Shown piece after piece: positions 44,938 to 54,311 of a stretch of DNA of 64,000 nt (the first letter of the stretch is position 1; every line of letters begins with the position of its first letter). The notes below the pieces were generated by a model that saw only the letters and a list, made by a program, of their open reading frames with translations, ran no database searches and was not told the DNA's origin. This DNA is from Pseudoalteromonas luteoviolacea (lineage in GTDB: Bacteria > Pseudomonadota > Gammaproteobacteria > Enterobacterales > Alteromonadaceae), in assembly GCF_001696455.1 (NCBI RefSeq), contig NZ_MAUJ01000001.1:1364001-1428000 (forward strand), written 5' to 3'. The position numbers were made by a program, and so were the translations under genes.

Positions 44938-45528
44938 ATGAATCAGGGTAAAAACCATCTAGTCACACCGGTAGAGAGAGCGTCAACGCCTCATTTGGAA
45001 CCAATTTATCAGGCGATAGAAAATAATCTTGGTTTTATCCCTAACGGCATATTGACTATGGCTAAAAATCCGATGTTAGCGCAGGCCTTTGGACAGATGT
45101 TTGGCTGTTTAAGTAAATTTGAGCACATCAGCAATGAGTTGAAATGGGCAATTGCAACAATCAGCAGTAATGCAGCAGGTTGCCAATACTGCCAAGGTCA
45201 CTTTTCGCATATTGCCAGCAGAGTCAACGTCAACAGAGCCAAAGTATTGGCTGCATTTGAGTTCGAAACCAACGTGTTATACGACGACGCCGAACGCGCC
45301 GCGCTAAGATTTGCATTTGCATGTAGTACAGCTCCGGCACATCTAGAAAAAGCCCACTACGAGGAATTAGGACAGTACTATTCTGAAGCAGCCGTCATTG
45401 AAATCGCGGCGGTTATTGCCATTTGTGGATTCTTGAATCGCTGGAATACTGCAATGGATAGCCAGTTAGAGGCCGATCCCGCCGCCATTTTGGATGAGAT
45501 TAATCAAATTACTAAGTTCACAGTATAA
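44938..45528 (+). CDS. bmp8: AhpD-like (carboxymuconolactone decarboxylase family) reductive debrominase (Bmp8-like)
   Basis: A 196-residue AhpD-fold protein with the redox pair CQYC at 82-85 followed by GHFSHIA (H88 and H91). In the characterised pathway Bmp8 removes one bromine from tetrabromopyrrole to give 2,3,4-tribromopyrrole ahead of coupling; this is established for the family, inferred here. The ATG at 44938 is preferred, since AGGAAACAAGGA lies just upstream. It heads the rightward bmp8-9-10 unit and stops 10 bases before bmp9. Confidence 0.87.
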   Translation: MNQGKNHLVTPVERASTPHLEPIYQAIENNLGFIPNGILTMAKNPMLAQAFGQMFGCLSKFEHISNELKWAIATISSNAAGCQYCQGHFSHIASRVNVNRAKVLAAFEFETNVLYDDAERAALRFAFACSTAPAHLEKAHYEELGQYYSEAAVIEIAAVIAICGFLNRWNTAMDSQLEADPAAILDEINQITKFTV

Positions 45529-45538
45529 GGACACCGCT

Positions 45539-45859
45539 ATGCCTGAGATTACATTCGTTGATTTTACTGGAAATGAAACCAAGGTAGATGTACCAAGCGG
45601 TACTTCTTTGATGCAAGCTGCCATGGAAAATATGGTCGAGGGCATCGAGGCTGAATGCGGCGGTTCTGGTAGCTGTGCTACCTGCCACTGCTATTTGACC
45701 AGTGATTGGCAAGGAAAAATTTCGGACCCAGATAGTAATGAAAGTGACATGTTAGAAATGGTCACAGAGCCAAAAGATCTGAGCCGATTAAGCTGTCAAA
45801 TATTGGTGTCTGACGAGCATCATGGCTTACATGTTCATTTACCAGAGTCGCAATATTAA
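45539..45859 (+). CDS. bmp9: 2Fe-2S ferredoxin (Bmp9-like)
   Basis: A 106-residue vertebrate/putidaredoxin-type ferredoxin. The cluster cysteines fit Cx5Cx2C...C (C40, C46, C49, C86), with an extra C51. AAGGA lies 8 bases ahead of the ATG at 45539. It should shuttle electrons from Bmp10 to the P450 Bmp7. It stops 10 bases before bmp10. Confidence 0.9.
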   Translation: MPEITFVDFTGNETKVDVPSGTSLMQAAMENMVEGIEAECGGSGSCATCHCYLTSDWQGKISDPDSNESDMLEMVTEPKDLSRLSCQILVSDEHHGLHVHLPESQY

Positions 45860-45869
45860 GGAAGATGTT

Positions 45870-47114
45870 ATGAAAAGGTGTGTCATTATCGGGGGTGGCC
45901 ATGCTGGCGCCCAAGCTTGTGCAAGTTTGCGCAAAGAAGGATGGACAGGACAGATCATGCTGATCACCGATGAAGACAGCCTGCCCTATCACCGCCCTCC
46001 TTTGTCCAAAACCTACTTGCAAAATCAAGTCTCGGCAGCACAATTATTAATTAGACCTGAGGCTGCCTATATCAAAGATGAGATTGATGTTTGGTTGAAT
46101 ACGAGAGTCGATAAAATAGAACCTGCAATTCAAAGTATTCAATTGCAAAGCGGAGAACACATTAGTTTTGACAAATTACTGATTTGTACAGGCAGCAGAG
46201 CCCGTAAAGCAGATTGCATGGGCGCAGAGTTGGATAATATCTTCTATATCAAAACACTCAACGACATCGAGAGCTTGTCTGCGACATTAACTGGTGATGG
46301 TTCAAAAAAATCTCGCCGCATTGTCATGGTAGGAGGTGGTTATATAGGACTTGAAACGGCCTCAGTACTAAAGAAAATGGGCCATGATGTGACCATTATC
46401 GAGCGAGAGCCTAGATTACTGGCAAGAGTCACTGCGCAGACCATTTCTACTTTTTATCATAAATTGCACAAAAGCAATGGGATTAAAATATTTACCGACA
46501 CCAATGTTGTTGCATTCCAAGGCAAAGATACGGTCAGTACCGTGCTCTGTGAGGACAAAGTCATTCCTGCTGATATCGTCATTGTCGGTATTGGTGCGCA
46601 AACAAATACTGAGCTTGCACAAAGTGCAGGACTACTTGTTGAAAACGGCGGTATTGTTGTCAATGAACTTTGCCAAACAACCGATGTTAATATCTATGCA
46701 GCAGGAGATTGTACCATTGGCATTGAACATCACAGTGGCCTCGCAACCCGAATTGAGTCAGTGCCCAACGCATTAGAACAAGCTAAAACTGCCGCTGCAA
46801 CTATCTGCGGAAAACACAAGCCAGTCACCGCGGTGCCTTGGTTTTGGTCAGATCAGTTCGATTGTAAAATCCAAATCGCAGGTTTAAACACGGGATACGA
46901 TGAAACCCTGCTAAGACAAACTAACAACAAAACATTGTCACTGTGGTACTTCAAGCAAGGAAGAATAATCGCCGCAGACTGTATTAACTCTGCTAAAGAT
47001 TTTATGGCGGCAAAAAAAATCATCGCACAAAACATTCATGTCCCAAAAGAAGTTTTAACCAATTTAGAAACAGATTTAATTAAAGAATTAGCTAAGCTGA
47101 CTCAACCTAGCTAA
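45870..47114 (+). CDS. bmp10: Ferredoxin reductase (Bmp10-like, putidaredoxin reductase type)
   Basis: A 414-residue FAD/NAD(P)H oxidoreductase. The two dinucleotide loops are IIGGGHAGAQACASLRKEGW near the N-terminus and VMVGGGYIGLETASVLKKMG in the middle. The C-terminal NIYAAGDCTIG motif also fits the family. The start at 45870 has AAGGAAG ahead. It takes electrons from NAD(P)H for Bmp9. It ends the rightward unit at a terminator. Confidence 0.9.
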   Translation: MKRCVIIGGGHAGAQACASLRKEGWTGQIMLITDEDSLPYHRPPLSKTYLQNQVSAAQLLIRPEAAYIKDEIDVWLNTRVDKIEPAIQSIQLQSGEHISFDKLLICTGSRARKADCMGAELDNIFYIKTLNDIESLSATLTGDGSKKSRRIVMVGGGYIGLETASVLKKMGHDVTIIEREPRLLARVTAQTISTFYHKLHKSNGIKIFTDTNVVAFQGKDTVSTVLCEDKVIPADIVIVGIGAQTNTELAQSAGLLVENGGIVVNELCQTTDVNIYAAGDCTIGIEHHSGLATRIESVPNALEQAKTAAATICGKHKPVTAVPWFWSDQFDCKIQIAGLNTGYDETLLRQTNNKTLSLWYFKQGRIIAADCINSAKDFMAAKKIIAQNIHVPKEVLTNLETDLIKELAKLTQPS

Positions 47115-47158
47115 CCGACTCACATACAATGTACGCACCCCAAGCGTGAACCAAAAGA

Positions 47159-47181
47159 AGCCCGTTAAGGGCTCTTTTTTT
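47159..47181 (+). terminator. Terminator of bmp8-10
   Basis: AGCCC (47159-47163) and GGGCT (47169-47173) with a GTTAA loop, followed by C and T7 (47175-47181). It overlaps the last base pairs of the converging sterol-desaturase-family gene stop. Confidence 0.85.
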
Positions 47182-47995
47182 ATTCTTTTGTCGGCTTTTT
47201 TCGACGATAGACCCGTGGATTAAAAGGGTGAAGCAGTTCGCCAATGAATGTTTTGCTGTAGCCGTCACGCACACCTAAACTGGTATTACATGGCCCGGGC
47301 ACCCGATATGTGCCAAACGCTCGATCAAACACAGAAAAAACAGTCGCAAAATTTGTTTGGTAAGCTTCTCGGTCCGTTGCGTGATGCCAGCGATGCATTG
47401 TTGGCGATACAAATAGCGCACTCCACCTTCCGTAAGTCCATGGAATGTCTGCATGAATAAAGTAGCCGTAATAGTTACGGATCATATTATTGGCAACAAT
47501 GGCAAACGGTGGCGCCCCCATAATAATCAAAAATGATGTGTCTATGATAAATGTGGTTAAGAAGTTGAGTGGGTGAAACCGTTGCAATGTTAACCAATTC
47601 ATATGTTCATCCGTATGGTGAACCCGATGAAGTGGCCATAAAACCCTCGAGTGTTCAAATCGGTGACGCCAGTAGCCAATAAAATCCCCCAAAAAAACAG
47701 CGATGAAAATAGCAACGGGTTGCGGTAATTCATACCAAAGACTTCTATCGACGATGCTCAATTGATAGCCATACAAATAGGTTAGTACTACAGACATCAC
47801 AGGCGCTAAAAGAAGTAAGTTGACACTCATCAGAGAAAAGTTAAACGCGCTTCCTGTGAGCGCTGGTTTTGCCTGCTTATATACCTCTTTACCCTTTAAG
47901 AGATAAGCTAACAAAACAAAAAATGCAGCTATCGCTATTAAATTGTTAAATGCGGTAAAAACCTGTCTTGCTCCGGCCTCTAATACTTCCAGCAT
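47180..47995 (-). CDS. Sterol desaturase/fatty acid hydroxylase superfamily protein
   Basis: A 271-residue membrane diiron protein. The histidine clusters are HRFEH (111-115), HRVHH (123-127) and HRWHH (near 205), and hydrophobic segments are at about 15-33, 52-75 and 92-108. Family members oxidise lipids, sterols or carotenoids; substrate unknown. It converges on the bmp8-10 unit and shows no shared promoter with it, so a role in bromo-compound chemistry is unsupported. Confidence 0.85.
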   Translation of the reverse strand: MLEVLEAGARQVFTAFNNLIAIAAFFVLLAYLLKGKEVYKQAKPALTGSAFNFSLMSVNLLLLAPVMSVVLTYLYGYQLSIVDRSLWYELPQPVAIFIAVFLGDFIGYWRHRFEHSRVLWPLHRVHHTDEHMNWLTLQRFHPLNFLTTFIIDTSFLIIMGAPPFAIVANNMIRNYYGYFIHADIPWTYGRWSALFVSPTMHRWHHATDREAYQTNFATVFSVFDRAFGTYRVPGPCNTSLGVRDGYSKTFIGELLHPFNPRVYRRKKPTKE

Positions 47996-48045
47996 AATTT
48001 GGGGCTGACCTTGATATTCGCTAATAGCGCTGTTTTACCAATAAA

Positions 48046-48069
48046 AAAAGGTGCCTACAAGCACCTTTT
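48046..48069 (-). terminator. Terminator of the TetR-adaptor-RND operon
   Basis: AAAAGGTGC (48046-48054) and GCACCTTTT (48061-48069), loop CTACAA. A long T-run on the minus strand follows. Confidence 0.9.
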
Positions 48070-48115
48070 GTCTGAGCGTAAAAACCAGCCGTGTTAACGG
48101 TCGTAATTACATTAA

Positions 48116-51100
48116 TTAAGCATGGACAGACTTGTGTGAAGTATGCGGTCTTGCCACCCCAAAATCCTCTAATATGCTGTATAAACAGGGTAATACCAAT
48201 AACACCAAACAGGTTGACGTCATAATGCCAAAAACAATACTGGTGGCCAAAGGAATTAAAATTTGCGCCTGAAGGCTGGTTTCAAACAACAATGGTGTCA
48301 TGCCTGCAATTGTCGTGATCGATGTTAAAACAACAGCTCTAAATCGGTCATGACTAGCCTGTGCGGCCGCTTCATGGACACTCATTCCCTGCTTTACTCT
48401 ACTTTTTACAAACTGCACAAGTAAAATCGAGTCATTCACCACGATACCAGCCAGTGATATGAACCCCATCAAAGAAGGCATTGAAAAGTTAATTCCCATT
48501 ATAAAGTGCCCCCAAATAACCCCTATCATTGCAAGCGGTATGGATACCATTACAATTAACGGCTCAATGTAGCTATGAAATTGCAGCGCAAGTAACAAGA
48601 AAATACCAATCATACCCATTAACATGGCTCGGCGCATCGACCCTTGTGTGATACCTGCATTTTTCACTTCGCCTTCGATAGTGTAAGTGACATAAGGAAA
48701 ACGCGTCTGTAGATCGTTCAAAAATCGCGTCTTTAAGTCTCCAACAACCGCACTTGCAGTATTGATTTCACTGTCGACATCAGCATAAACAGAGACGCTA
48801 GTTTGATTATCAACCCGATTAATCACGGCAAAGCCTCTTGTTTGCTCAATATTTACGAGCGCTGAAAGTGGAATAGCAACACGCGAAGATGGATGAATAA
48901 TGGGAAAATTATCAAAATCACTGTATTCGTTTAAACTCTCGTCTTCTAATTTGACTGTGACTTCGTAGTCCTCCAACCCGACGTGTGTTTCAAGCAGTTT
49001 TGTACCTTGGAAAGCAGGTCGCAACTGGTTTGCTATGGTGGCTGAATTAATTCCTAAATCTAATGTGCCAGGCTTAAGCGTTAAGGTGTATTCCGGCTTT
49101 CCTGAGCGCAAATTGTCTGTGATATTTTGCACCCCCTCATACCCTTTTAACCAGTTTTTTAGCTCATATGCGGCATGAGTCAATTGAGTGATATCATCTC
49201 CTTTTAACCTGACATCAACCGCTCTGCCCTGAGGACCTAATTTGGGCTCTTTAAATGACAAAGTTAGAACTTCAGGCAAAACCCCTAACTCTTCCCGCCA
49301 TGTATCAGAAAATGCTTGTATCGTCGTATTGCGCTGCTCCGCACTTAAAAGATCCACTGAAATGGTTGCTAAGTTAGCGCCTTGATCTTGGTAATCAGGA
49401 TTTTCACCATACGTGATCGTGACGGCTTTGACTAACTCAGCATCTTCGTCTTCACTCAGTCTTTGATTCGTACGTTTTAGTGCATCTTCTATTTTGCGCA
49501 TCGTTTGTTGCGTCACCTGAAAAGGCGTACCATTTGGCATCAATAGCCGCCCCTGCAACACATCGCCATCGATATCAGGAAAAGCAGTGAACTTTAATGT
49601 ACCCGATATAAGCATACTCAAAGAGAACAAAAAGCACGCCACAACACTCCCTATTACCAAATAGCGATACCTTATAAGCTTGGTATTCAACGCTAATATT
49701 TGATCATTCCAGTGACGAAATTTGACTTCAAATCGTGCCCGGATATCGCCAACTTTTACCGCCAATCGAGTATCTTTTGATTTGCTCTGCAATGCATGGG
49801 ATAGATGGTTAGGTAAAATCAAGAATGCTTCTATCAACGACACTGTGATAACAGATATTAATACAATGGGGATCACTTTAAGGATTTGTCCTAAGTTACC
49901 CTCAATAAACACCAACCCTACAAATATGCATAATGTGGTAACGAATGAAGACAATACGCCGGGTAATACAACCAAGGTGCCTTGTAGTACAGCCTCTTTT
50001 ATGGGTAATCCTTGCTCTACTTTCGTTCCTATAGATTCTGCAATTACAATCGCATCATCCATTAATATGCCCAATGCTAACAGCAAGGCCACCATGGATA
50101 GCATGTTGATAGAAATACCAAAGTGCAACATCAAGAAGAAGCTGGCCAAAAATGATACTGGCAGTCCCATAACGACCCAAAACGCGTATTTGAACGAGAA
50201 AAATAACCACATAACGCCAAATACCAATAACAAGCCTTGCCACGCGTTACTGATCAGCAGTGAGATTCTATCCTTTACCAAGCTTGTATTATCACTTGTA
50301 AGGGTAAGTAAAACGGTCTCGGGCAAGCGCTGCCTTATTTGCTCAATTACTTCCTCCGTCGCATTGAGTACCCTCAAACTGTCATCTACAGAGTTTTTCT
50401 GTACCGTTAAAATTGCGGCCTGCTGATCGTTATAAAAAATTCGATTCTCATCTCTCTCAAATGTGTCTTTGACATCTCCTATATCAGCGATGGTGACATC
50501 ATTACCTTCTGAACCATAAGAAACCACCAGTTCTTGCAGACTCTCAGAATCTCTACGCTCGTCCATCATGCGTATTTGCGTATCGGAATAAGGGGTTTTG
50601 AGTGTTCCGAGAGGCAGCTCTATGTTTTGATTTTTTACGCGTTGACCTAACTCTTGCACGCTCAAACCGTGCTGCCTTAGCATTGCTTGTGAGGCAGTTA
50701 CACGCAACTGATGCTTTGAAAAGTCATTAATTTCAACAATTGGGATTTCCGGGTGCCTGAGCAATTGTTGTTTGACCTGCTCTGCCAAAGCCTTCAGTTC
50801 AACCCTAGATAAAGAACTTCCTTTGGCTGCCAGTGCCACGCTTACTACATCCTGTGTTCTGCCACGTTCTTTGATAGTCCACTGCTCAACTTGCGCAGGA
50901 AAATCATCAATGGTGTCGATGGCATTTTTCACATCTGTCGTAAACTGCTCAAAGTCGCCATGCTCAAACATTTTTACCGTCATCTGACCAAGGTTCTGCC
51001 TTGCAATACAGTGCTTTTCTTCCATAAAACTAATGCCATCAAGGGCACTTTCTAAGCTTAAGCAAATCTTTTGCTCTACGTTCTCGGGCGTGGCTCCCGG

Positions 51101-51247
51101 ATAAGGTACGAAGATGTCGATTTGATAGGTTTCAATTTCAGGCAGCGTTTCTCTTTTAATTTGAGGTAGGCTAAAAATGCCAACAGCCAGAAATAGCACC
51201 ATCAAAATATTCGCAGCGGTAGGATGCGCAATAAAGAACCGTATCAT
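48116..51247 (-). CDS. RND efflux transporter permease (HAE1-type)
   Basis: A 1043-residue inner-membrane proton-driven exporter. The N-terminus MIRFFIAHPTAANILMVLFLA is typical, two large periplasmic loops separate 12 membrane segments, and TM4 carries the proton-relay pair in LGILMDDAIVIAES. TM10-12 includes GFISLAGIVVNDSILLVQFV. It is the third gene of an operon with a TetR regulator and an adaptor; it begins on the last base of the adaptor stop. No outer-membrane factor is present, so it must borrow a TolC-type partner. Drug or bromophenol export is a guess from position. Confidence 0.92.
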   Translation of the reverse strand: MIRFFIAHPTAANILMVLFLAVGIFSLPQIKRETLPEIETYQIDIFVPYPGATPENVEQKICLSLESALDGISFMEEKHCIARQNLGQMTVKMFEHGDFEQFTTDVKNAIDTIDDFPAQVEQWTIKERGRTQDVVSVALAAKGSSLSRVELKALAEQVKQQLLRHPEIPIVEINDFSKHQLRVTASQAMLRQHGLSVQELGQRVKNQNIELPLGTLKTPYSDTQIRMMDERRDSESLQELVVSYGSEGNDVTIADIGDVKDTFERDENRIFYNDQQAAILTVQKNSVDDSLRVLNATEEVIEQIRQRLPETVLLTLTSDNTSLVKDRISLLISNAWQGLLLVFGVMWLFFSFKYAFWVVMGLPVSFLASFFLMLHFGISINMLSMVALLLALGILMDDAIVIAESIGTKVEQGLPIKEAVLQGTLVVLPGVLSSFVTTLCIFVGLVFIEGNLGQILKVIPIVLISVITVSLIEAFLILPNHLSHALQSKSKDTRLAVKVGDIRARFEVKFRHWNDQILALNTKLIRYRYLVIGSVVACFLFSLSMLISGTLKFTAFPDIDGDVLQGRLLMPNGTPFQVTQQTMRKIEDALKRTNQRLSEDEDAELVKAVTITYGENPDYQDQGANLATISVDLLSAEQRNTTIQAFSDTWREELGVLPEVLTLSFKEPKLGPQGRAVDVRLKGDDITQLTHAAYELKNWLKGYEGVQNITDNLRSGKPEYTLTLKPGTLDLGINSATIANQLRPAFQGTKLLETHVGLEDYEVTVKLEDESLNEYSDFDNFPIIHPSSRVAIPLSALVNIEQTRGFAVINRVDNQTSVSVYADVDSEINTASAVVGDLKTRFLNDLQTRFPYVTYTIEGEVKNAGITQGSMRRAMLMGMIGIFLLLALQFHSYIEPLIVMVSIPLAMIGVIWGHFIMGINFSMPSLMGFISLAGIVVNDSILLVQFVKSRVKQGMSVHEAAAQASHDRFRAVVLTSITTIAGMTPLLFETSLQAQILIPLATSIVFGIMTSTCLVLLVLPCLYSILEDFGVARPHTSHKSVHA

Positions 51248-52599
51248 CAGTGCAGCTCCTTCACGTCTAGTGTGCTCATCTGCTCTGAAGTTTCAGTGAA
51301 GTACAATTTAGAGCCTTCAATGGCCGGGAATAGATCTGTGGTAACGAGCTTAGCGCCTTCTAAATTTAAGCTTTGTAGCAGAAAGCTGTCGTCTTGTTTA
51401 AGCGCCCCCTGCATATCAACTTTTCTCAACAAATTATTTTCATCAGCAATCAATGCATATCGGCCTCTCACCGCATGCCTTGGCACCACGACAAAGTTTT
51501 GCATTGTTGCTTGAAGTGAAACTTTTGCGCGCATCCCTGCCAGCAAAGGCGGCTTTTCGCCAAGCTTAATTTGCTCATAGCTGTTTTCAATTGCGACGAC
51601 AACACCTATTGTTTGACTTTGTGGATCAATTTCATCACTCAATCGCTCTATGTTCGCATGCCATGTGGTGCCGCTTTGAGACAAAATTTCAACATCCGCT
51701 CTCAAATCCTGGGCATTTAAGTAAGATGCCATGCCACCACTGGAGATATTCTCAAGATTGGGTCTTTGTTTGAAAAAGCCTGAAAACTGGTTGAATGTGC
51801 TGTACGTGAATTGCGCATTGATAAGGACTTTCTCTACGTCGCTAGCACTGAAAAGCGCGGCCCCTTTTGTCACAAGTTGTGAACGTTCAACATTAACCTT
51901 ATGGATGCGGCCGGTAAACGGCAGACGAATTTCAGTACGATTAATATCTAATTCTGCCTTATTGACATCTGCTTGTGCTTTTTTTACCTGAGCCTGCAAG
52001 GCTTTAATTTCGAGCGGGATCAAACGCTTTTGATTCATATAGCGCTGAAGATCTTGCTGTTGAATCAACACACTTTGTTGTGCTCTATCTAGTTCAGTTT
52101 GAGACACACTCGATTTATCAAAGAGCTTTTTTATTCTCTGAAATTCAGACTCTGCAATACCTAGTTTGTGTTCACTCAGCCGAATATCTAATTTATTATT
52201 TTCTTGCGATGTTTTTTTGGCAGCTAGATCAACTTCAGCCGCGGCTAAGTTGGCCTGTGCTTTAGCCATTTGCAATTTATAGTCGCTATCATCAATTTTA
52301 ATCAACAATGTCTCGGCTTTAAAAATCTCTCCTTTTTTTAATGCAGGATGTAGGTAAGTAACAGTGCCTGTGACTTCAGCGAGACTATTTAATTGAATAT
52401 TGGGTTTAACTTTACCGTAGCCTATGATTTTAGGGCGGATGGATTGTTGAGTTAACACTTGATATTGAGCGAGCTGCCCAACCAACTCACCATTGTCATG
52501 TTTGATTGAGGATTTCAGCTTAACAACCAATATCACCAACACTATGCCAACTACAATCGCAATTGGCAGGTTTTTTCTTGCACTAAAATTCCACCTCAT
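51247..52599 (-). CDS. RND periplasmic adaptor (membrane fusion protein)
   Basis: A 450-residue adaptor with an N-terminal anchor (PIAIVVGIVLVILVVKL), a lipoyl/hairpin region with a long coiled coil (about 95-200; AEVDLAAKKTSQENN and LDRAQQSVLIQQQDLQ), and a beta-barrel. The start at 52599 has AAGGAGAG upstream and overlaps the TetR gene by 17 bases. It bridges the RND pump to an outer-membrane channel. Confidence 0.9.
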   Translation of the reverse strand: MRWNFSARKNLPIAIVVGIVLVILVVKLKSSIKHDNGELVGQLAQYQVLTQQSIRPKIIGYGKVKPNIQLNSLAEVTGTVTYLHPALKKGEIFKAETLLIKIDDSDYKLQMAKAQANLAAAEVDLAAKKTSQENNKLDIRLSEHKLGIAESEFQRIKKLFDKSSVSQTELDRAQQSVLIQQQDLQRYMNQKRLIPLEIKALQAQVKKAQADVNKAELDINRTEIRLPFTGRIHKVNVERSQLVTKGAALFSASDVEKVLINAQFTYSTFNQFSGFFKQRPNLENISSGGMASYLNAQDLRADVEILSQSGTTWHANIERLSDEIDPQSQTIGVVVAIENSYEQIKLGEKPPLLAGMRAKVSLQATMQNFVVVPRHAVRGRYALIADENNLLRKVDMQGALKQDDSFLLQSLNLEGAKLVTTDLFPAIEGSKLYFTETSEQMSTLDVKELH

Positions 52600-53227
52600 T
52601 GATGTCACTCTCCTTAAGTCCGAATACAAATCGCTGGTATAAATCCTTTGTCCATTGCTCACCTTGAATCTCTGTGTCGCTAATTCCCCACGCTTGTTGT
52701 CTTAGTGTTTTTAAAATATAAGGAGAGACCAGTAATGTAATGAGCTGAAAAGCGGCTAACCTCGCTTTTTTAGAATCTTCAATTCCTGTTTCTTGTTTAA
52801 TAAACTGAGGTAAAAACTTCGATACACGTGCAGGGAAGGCCTCCATAAATGCCTGTGCCAACGGTGTCGTTTTGTTTAACACTTCCTCACTCAGTAGATG
52901 TACAAAGCCCGGATGCGTTTGCAATACTTCTGCAAAACGGCAAATAAACAAATAAAGTGGTTTGTTATGTTCCCCTAGGTTTTCAAACTGGGAAAAGTGC
53001 TCATCTGCTAATGATTGTATTAGTTGAACAAACAAATTTTCTTTGCCACCAAAGTAATACTTAATCATCGCCGAATTAATATTCGCTTCTGCAGCAATGT
53101 CTCTTATTGTTATTTGGCTGTAAGACTTAATATTTAGTAACTCTTTCGCTGCAAGTATCAGCTTTGCGCGCTGCTCAGCTTGCTTGACCTCACATACCGG
53201 CCTGCCTCTTGTGACTTTTGTTGTCAT
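52583..53227 (-). CDS. TetR-family regulator of the RND operon
   Basis: A 214-residue TetR repressor. The helix-turn-helix region is ITIRDIAAEANINSAMIKYYFGGKENLF. The ATG at 53227 has GGAG 6 bases ahead, so the N-terminus is MTTKVTRGRP. As the first gene of the operon it probably represses it; a ligand such as an aromatic toxin is a fair guess but not shown. Confidence 0.9.
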   Translation of the reverse strand: MTTKVTRGRPVCEVKQAEQRAKLILAAKELLNIKSYSQITIRDIAAEANINSAMIKYYFGGKENLFVQLIQSLADEHFSQFENLGEHNKPLYLFICRFAEVLQTHPGFVHLLSEEVLNKTTPLAQAFMEAFPARVSKFLPQFIKQETGIEDSKKARLAAFQLITLLVSPYILKTLRQQAWGISDTEIQGEQWTKDLYQRFVFGLKESDINEVEF

Positions 53228-53323
53228 ATCCTGCTCCAACATCTTTTTTATTTTTTTAATCACCTAGTTAATTAAATAAAAAGTTTATGCCACAGTCAAA
53301 CAAATGTTTAATATTTATTCAGA

Positions 53324-54223
53324 TTAAACCCCTACTCCCTGATACCAAAGTTCATAGCTCGTAAAAGAAACCTCTAAGGCAATGAGTAAAAGTAAGAAAC
53401 TAACTAACTGGCCGACTTTGACCTTCGAGCACACATACGCACCAAGAGGTGCACCCACAACGACAATAGGAATTGCAGCGAGTAAATAGCTCTCTATTTG
53501 TGGAGTAATTGCATTTAAATACCAAGCATTTATCGCGCTTCCTACGAGTGAAGTAAATGCCATTACCACAACAGAAGTCGCCGTCGCCTTTTTAATATCT
53601 GCGTTATAGGCAATCACCAATAGGGCAAATAATGCGATATCAGAACCCGACCCTACTAACCCACTGGCAATACCACCAAAAAATGCGACTAACATAAACC
53701 GCACGGTGCTTGGGTCAATGCGCTGTGCACTCTCTTGATGGTGAGCTTTTCTCCACCAACGCAGTAGCATAGTGACAGCAAAACACAGTAGCAAAAAGCT
53801 GAAAATAGACTTTACAACCAACCTTGGTGATAAAGGGGCAAGATATATTAGACTCAATCCCACCCCAAGCGCTGACATAGGTAACGCAAGTAGAACCAAG
53901 TTTGTATAAATTGGGATCCGTCGACACAGGATTGTTATTGTCGCGGCAGTCATACCAAAGCTCTGTATTGCCAACGAAAACACCTTTGCGGTACTGGGTT
54001 CGATATTCAGGACCTTTGTCATGACAGGGAATGCCACTGCGCCGCCCCCTAATGCAGTGCCACCGGCAACAAATGATCCAAGAGCCATTGTGGCTGCAAT
54101 TTCGACTTCCTGCAGGATTTGCAATAAAGCGCTTGAAAACCCTTGCATCCAAATCAACGTGGCATAGATAAAAAGCGTGAAGTATAAAGGCCATGTCGTT
54201 GGCTTTCTTAGTTTATCAATCAT
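53324..54223 (-). CDS. TauE/SafE-family transporter
   Basis: A 299-residue membrane protein with about eight hydrophobic segments in two halves and the family GG/GSG features GSFVAGGTALGGGAV (residues about 46-60) and GGIASGLVGSGSDI (in the second half). TauE/SafE proteins export sulfite, sulfoacetate or related anions; some are only inferred. Its upstream region holds the same module as bmp8, 61 bases before the start, which suggests it responds to the same regulator. The gene converges on nothing and lies behind the TetR operon on the same strand. Confidence 0.85.
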   Translation of the reverse strand: MIDKLRKPTTWPLYFTLFIYATLIWMQGFSSALLQILQEVEIAATMALGSFVAGGTALGGGAVAFPVMTKVLNIEPSTAKVFSLAIQSFGMTAATITILCRRIPIYTNLVLLALPMSALGVGLSLIYLAPLSPRLVVKSIFSFLLLCFAVTMLLRWWRKAHHQESAQRIDPSTVRFMLVAFFGGIASGLVGSGSDIALFALLVIAYNADIKKATATSVVVMAFTSLVGSAINAWYLNAITPQIESYLLAAIPIVVVGAPLGAYVCSKVKVGQLVSFLLLLIALEVSFTSYELWYQGVGV

Positions 54224-54284
54224 GGTATTTCTCAGTCCCTGCTACGATTACAAATATTCTAACAAGAGGAAAAGAACGCTGCGA

Positions 54285-54311
54285 ATAGTCCCTTTGGACC
54301 ATGGTGGTCCA
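54285..54311 (-). promoter_or_regulatory. Shared control module upstream of the TauE/SafE gene
   Basis: On the minus strand TGGACCACC is followed by GGTCCAAAGGGACTAT, so the core GGTCCAAA(C/G)GGACTAT differs from the bmp8 copy in one base. TAGAAT 23 bases further toward the gene could be a -10. The copy is 3 bases shorter than the bmp8 module, the change falling between the outer half-site and the core. Confidence 0.75.

Noticed and set aside
47180-47995. Sterol-desaturase-family gene as part of the bmp pathway
   Set aside because: It converges on bmp8-10, is separated by a terminator and has no role in the known chemistry.
53715-54194. A 159-codon open frame inside the TauE/SafE gene
   Set aside because: It overlaps the real gene in another frame on the same strand, has odd composition and no family features.
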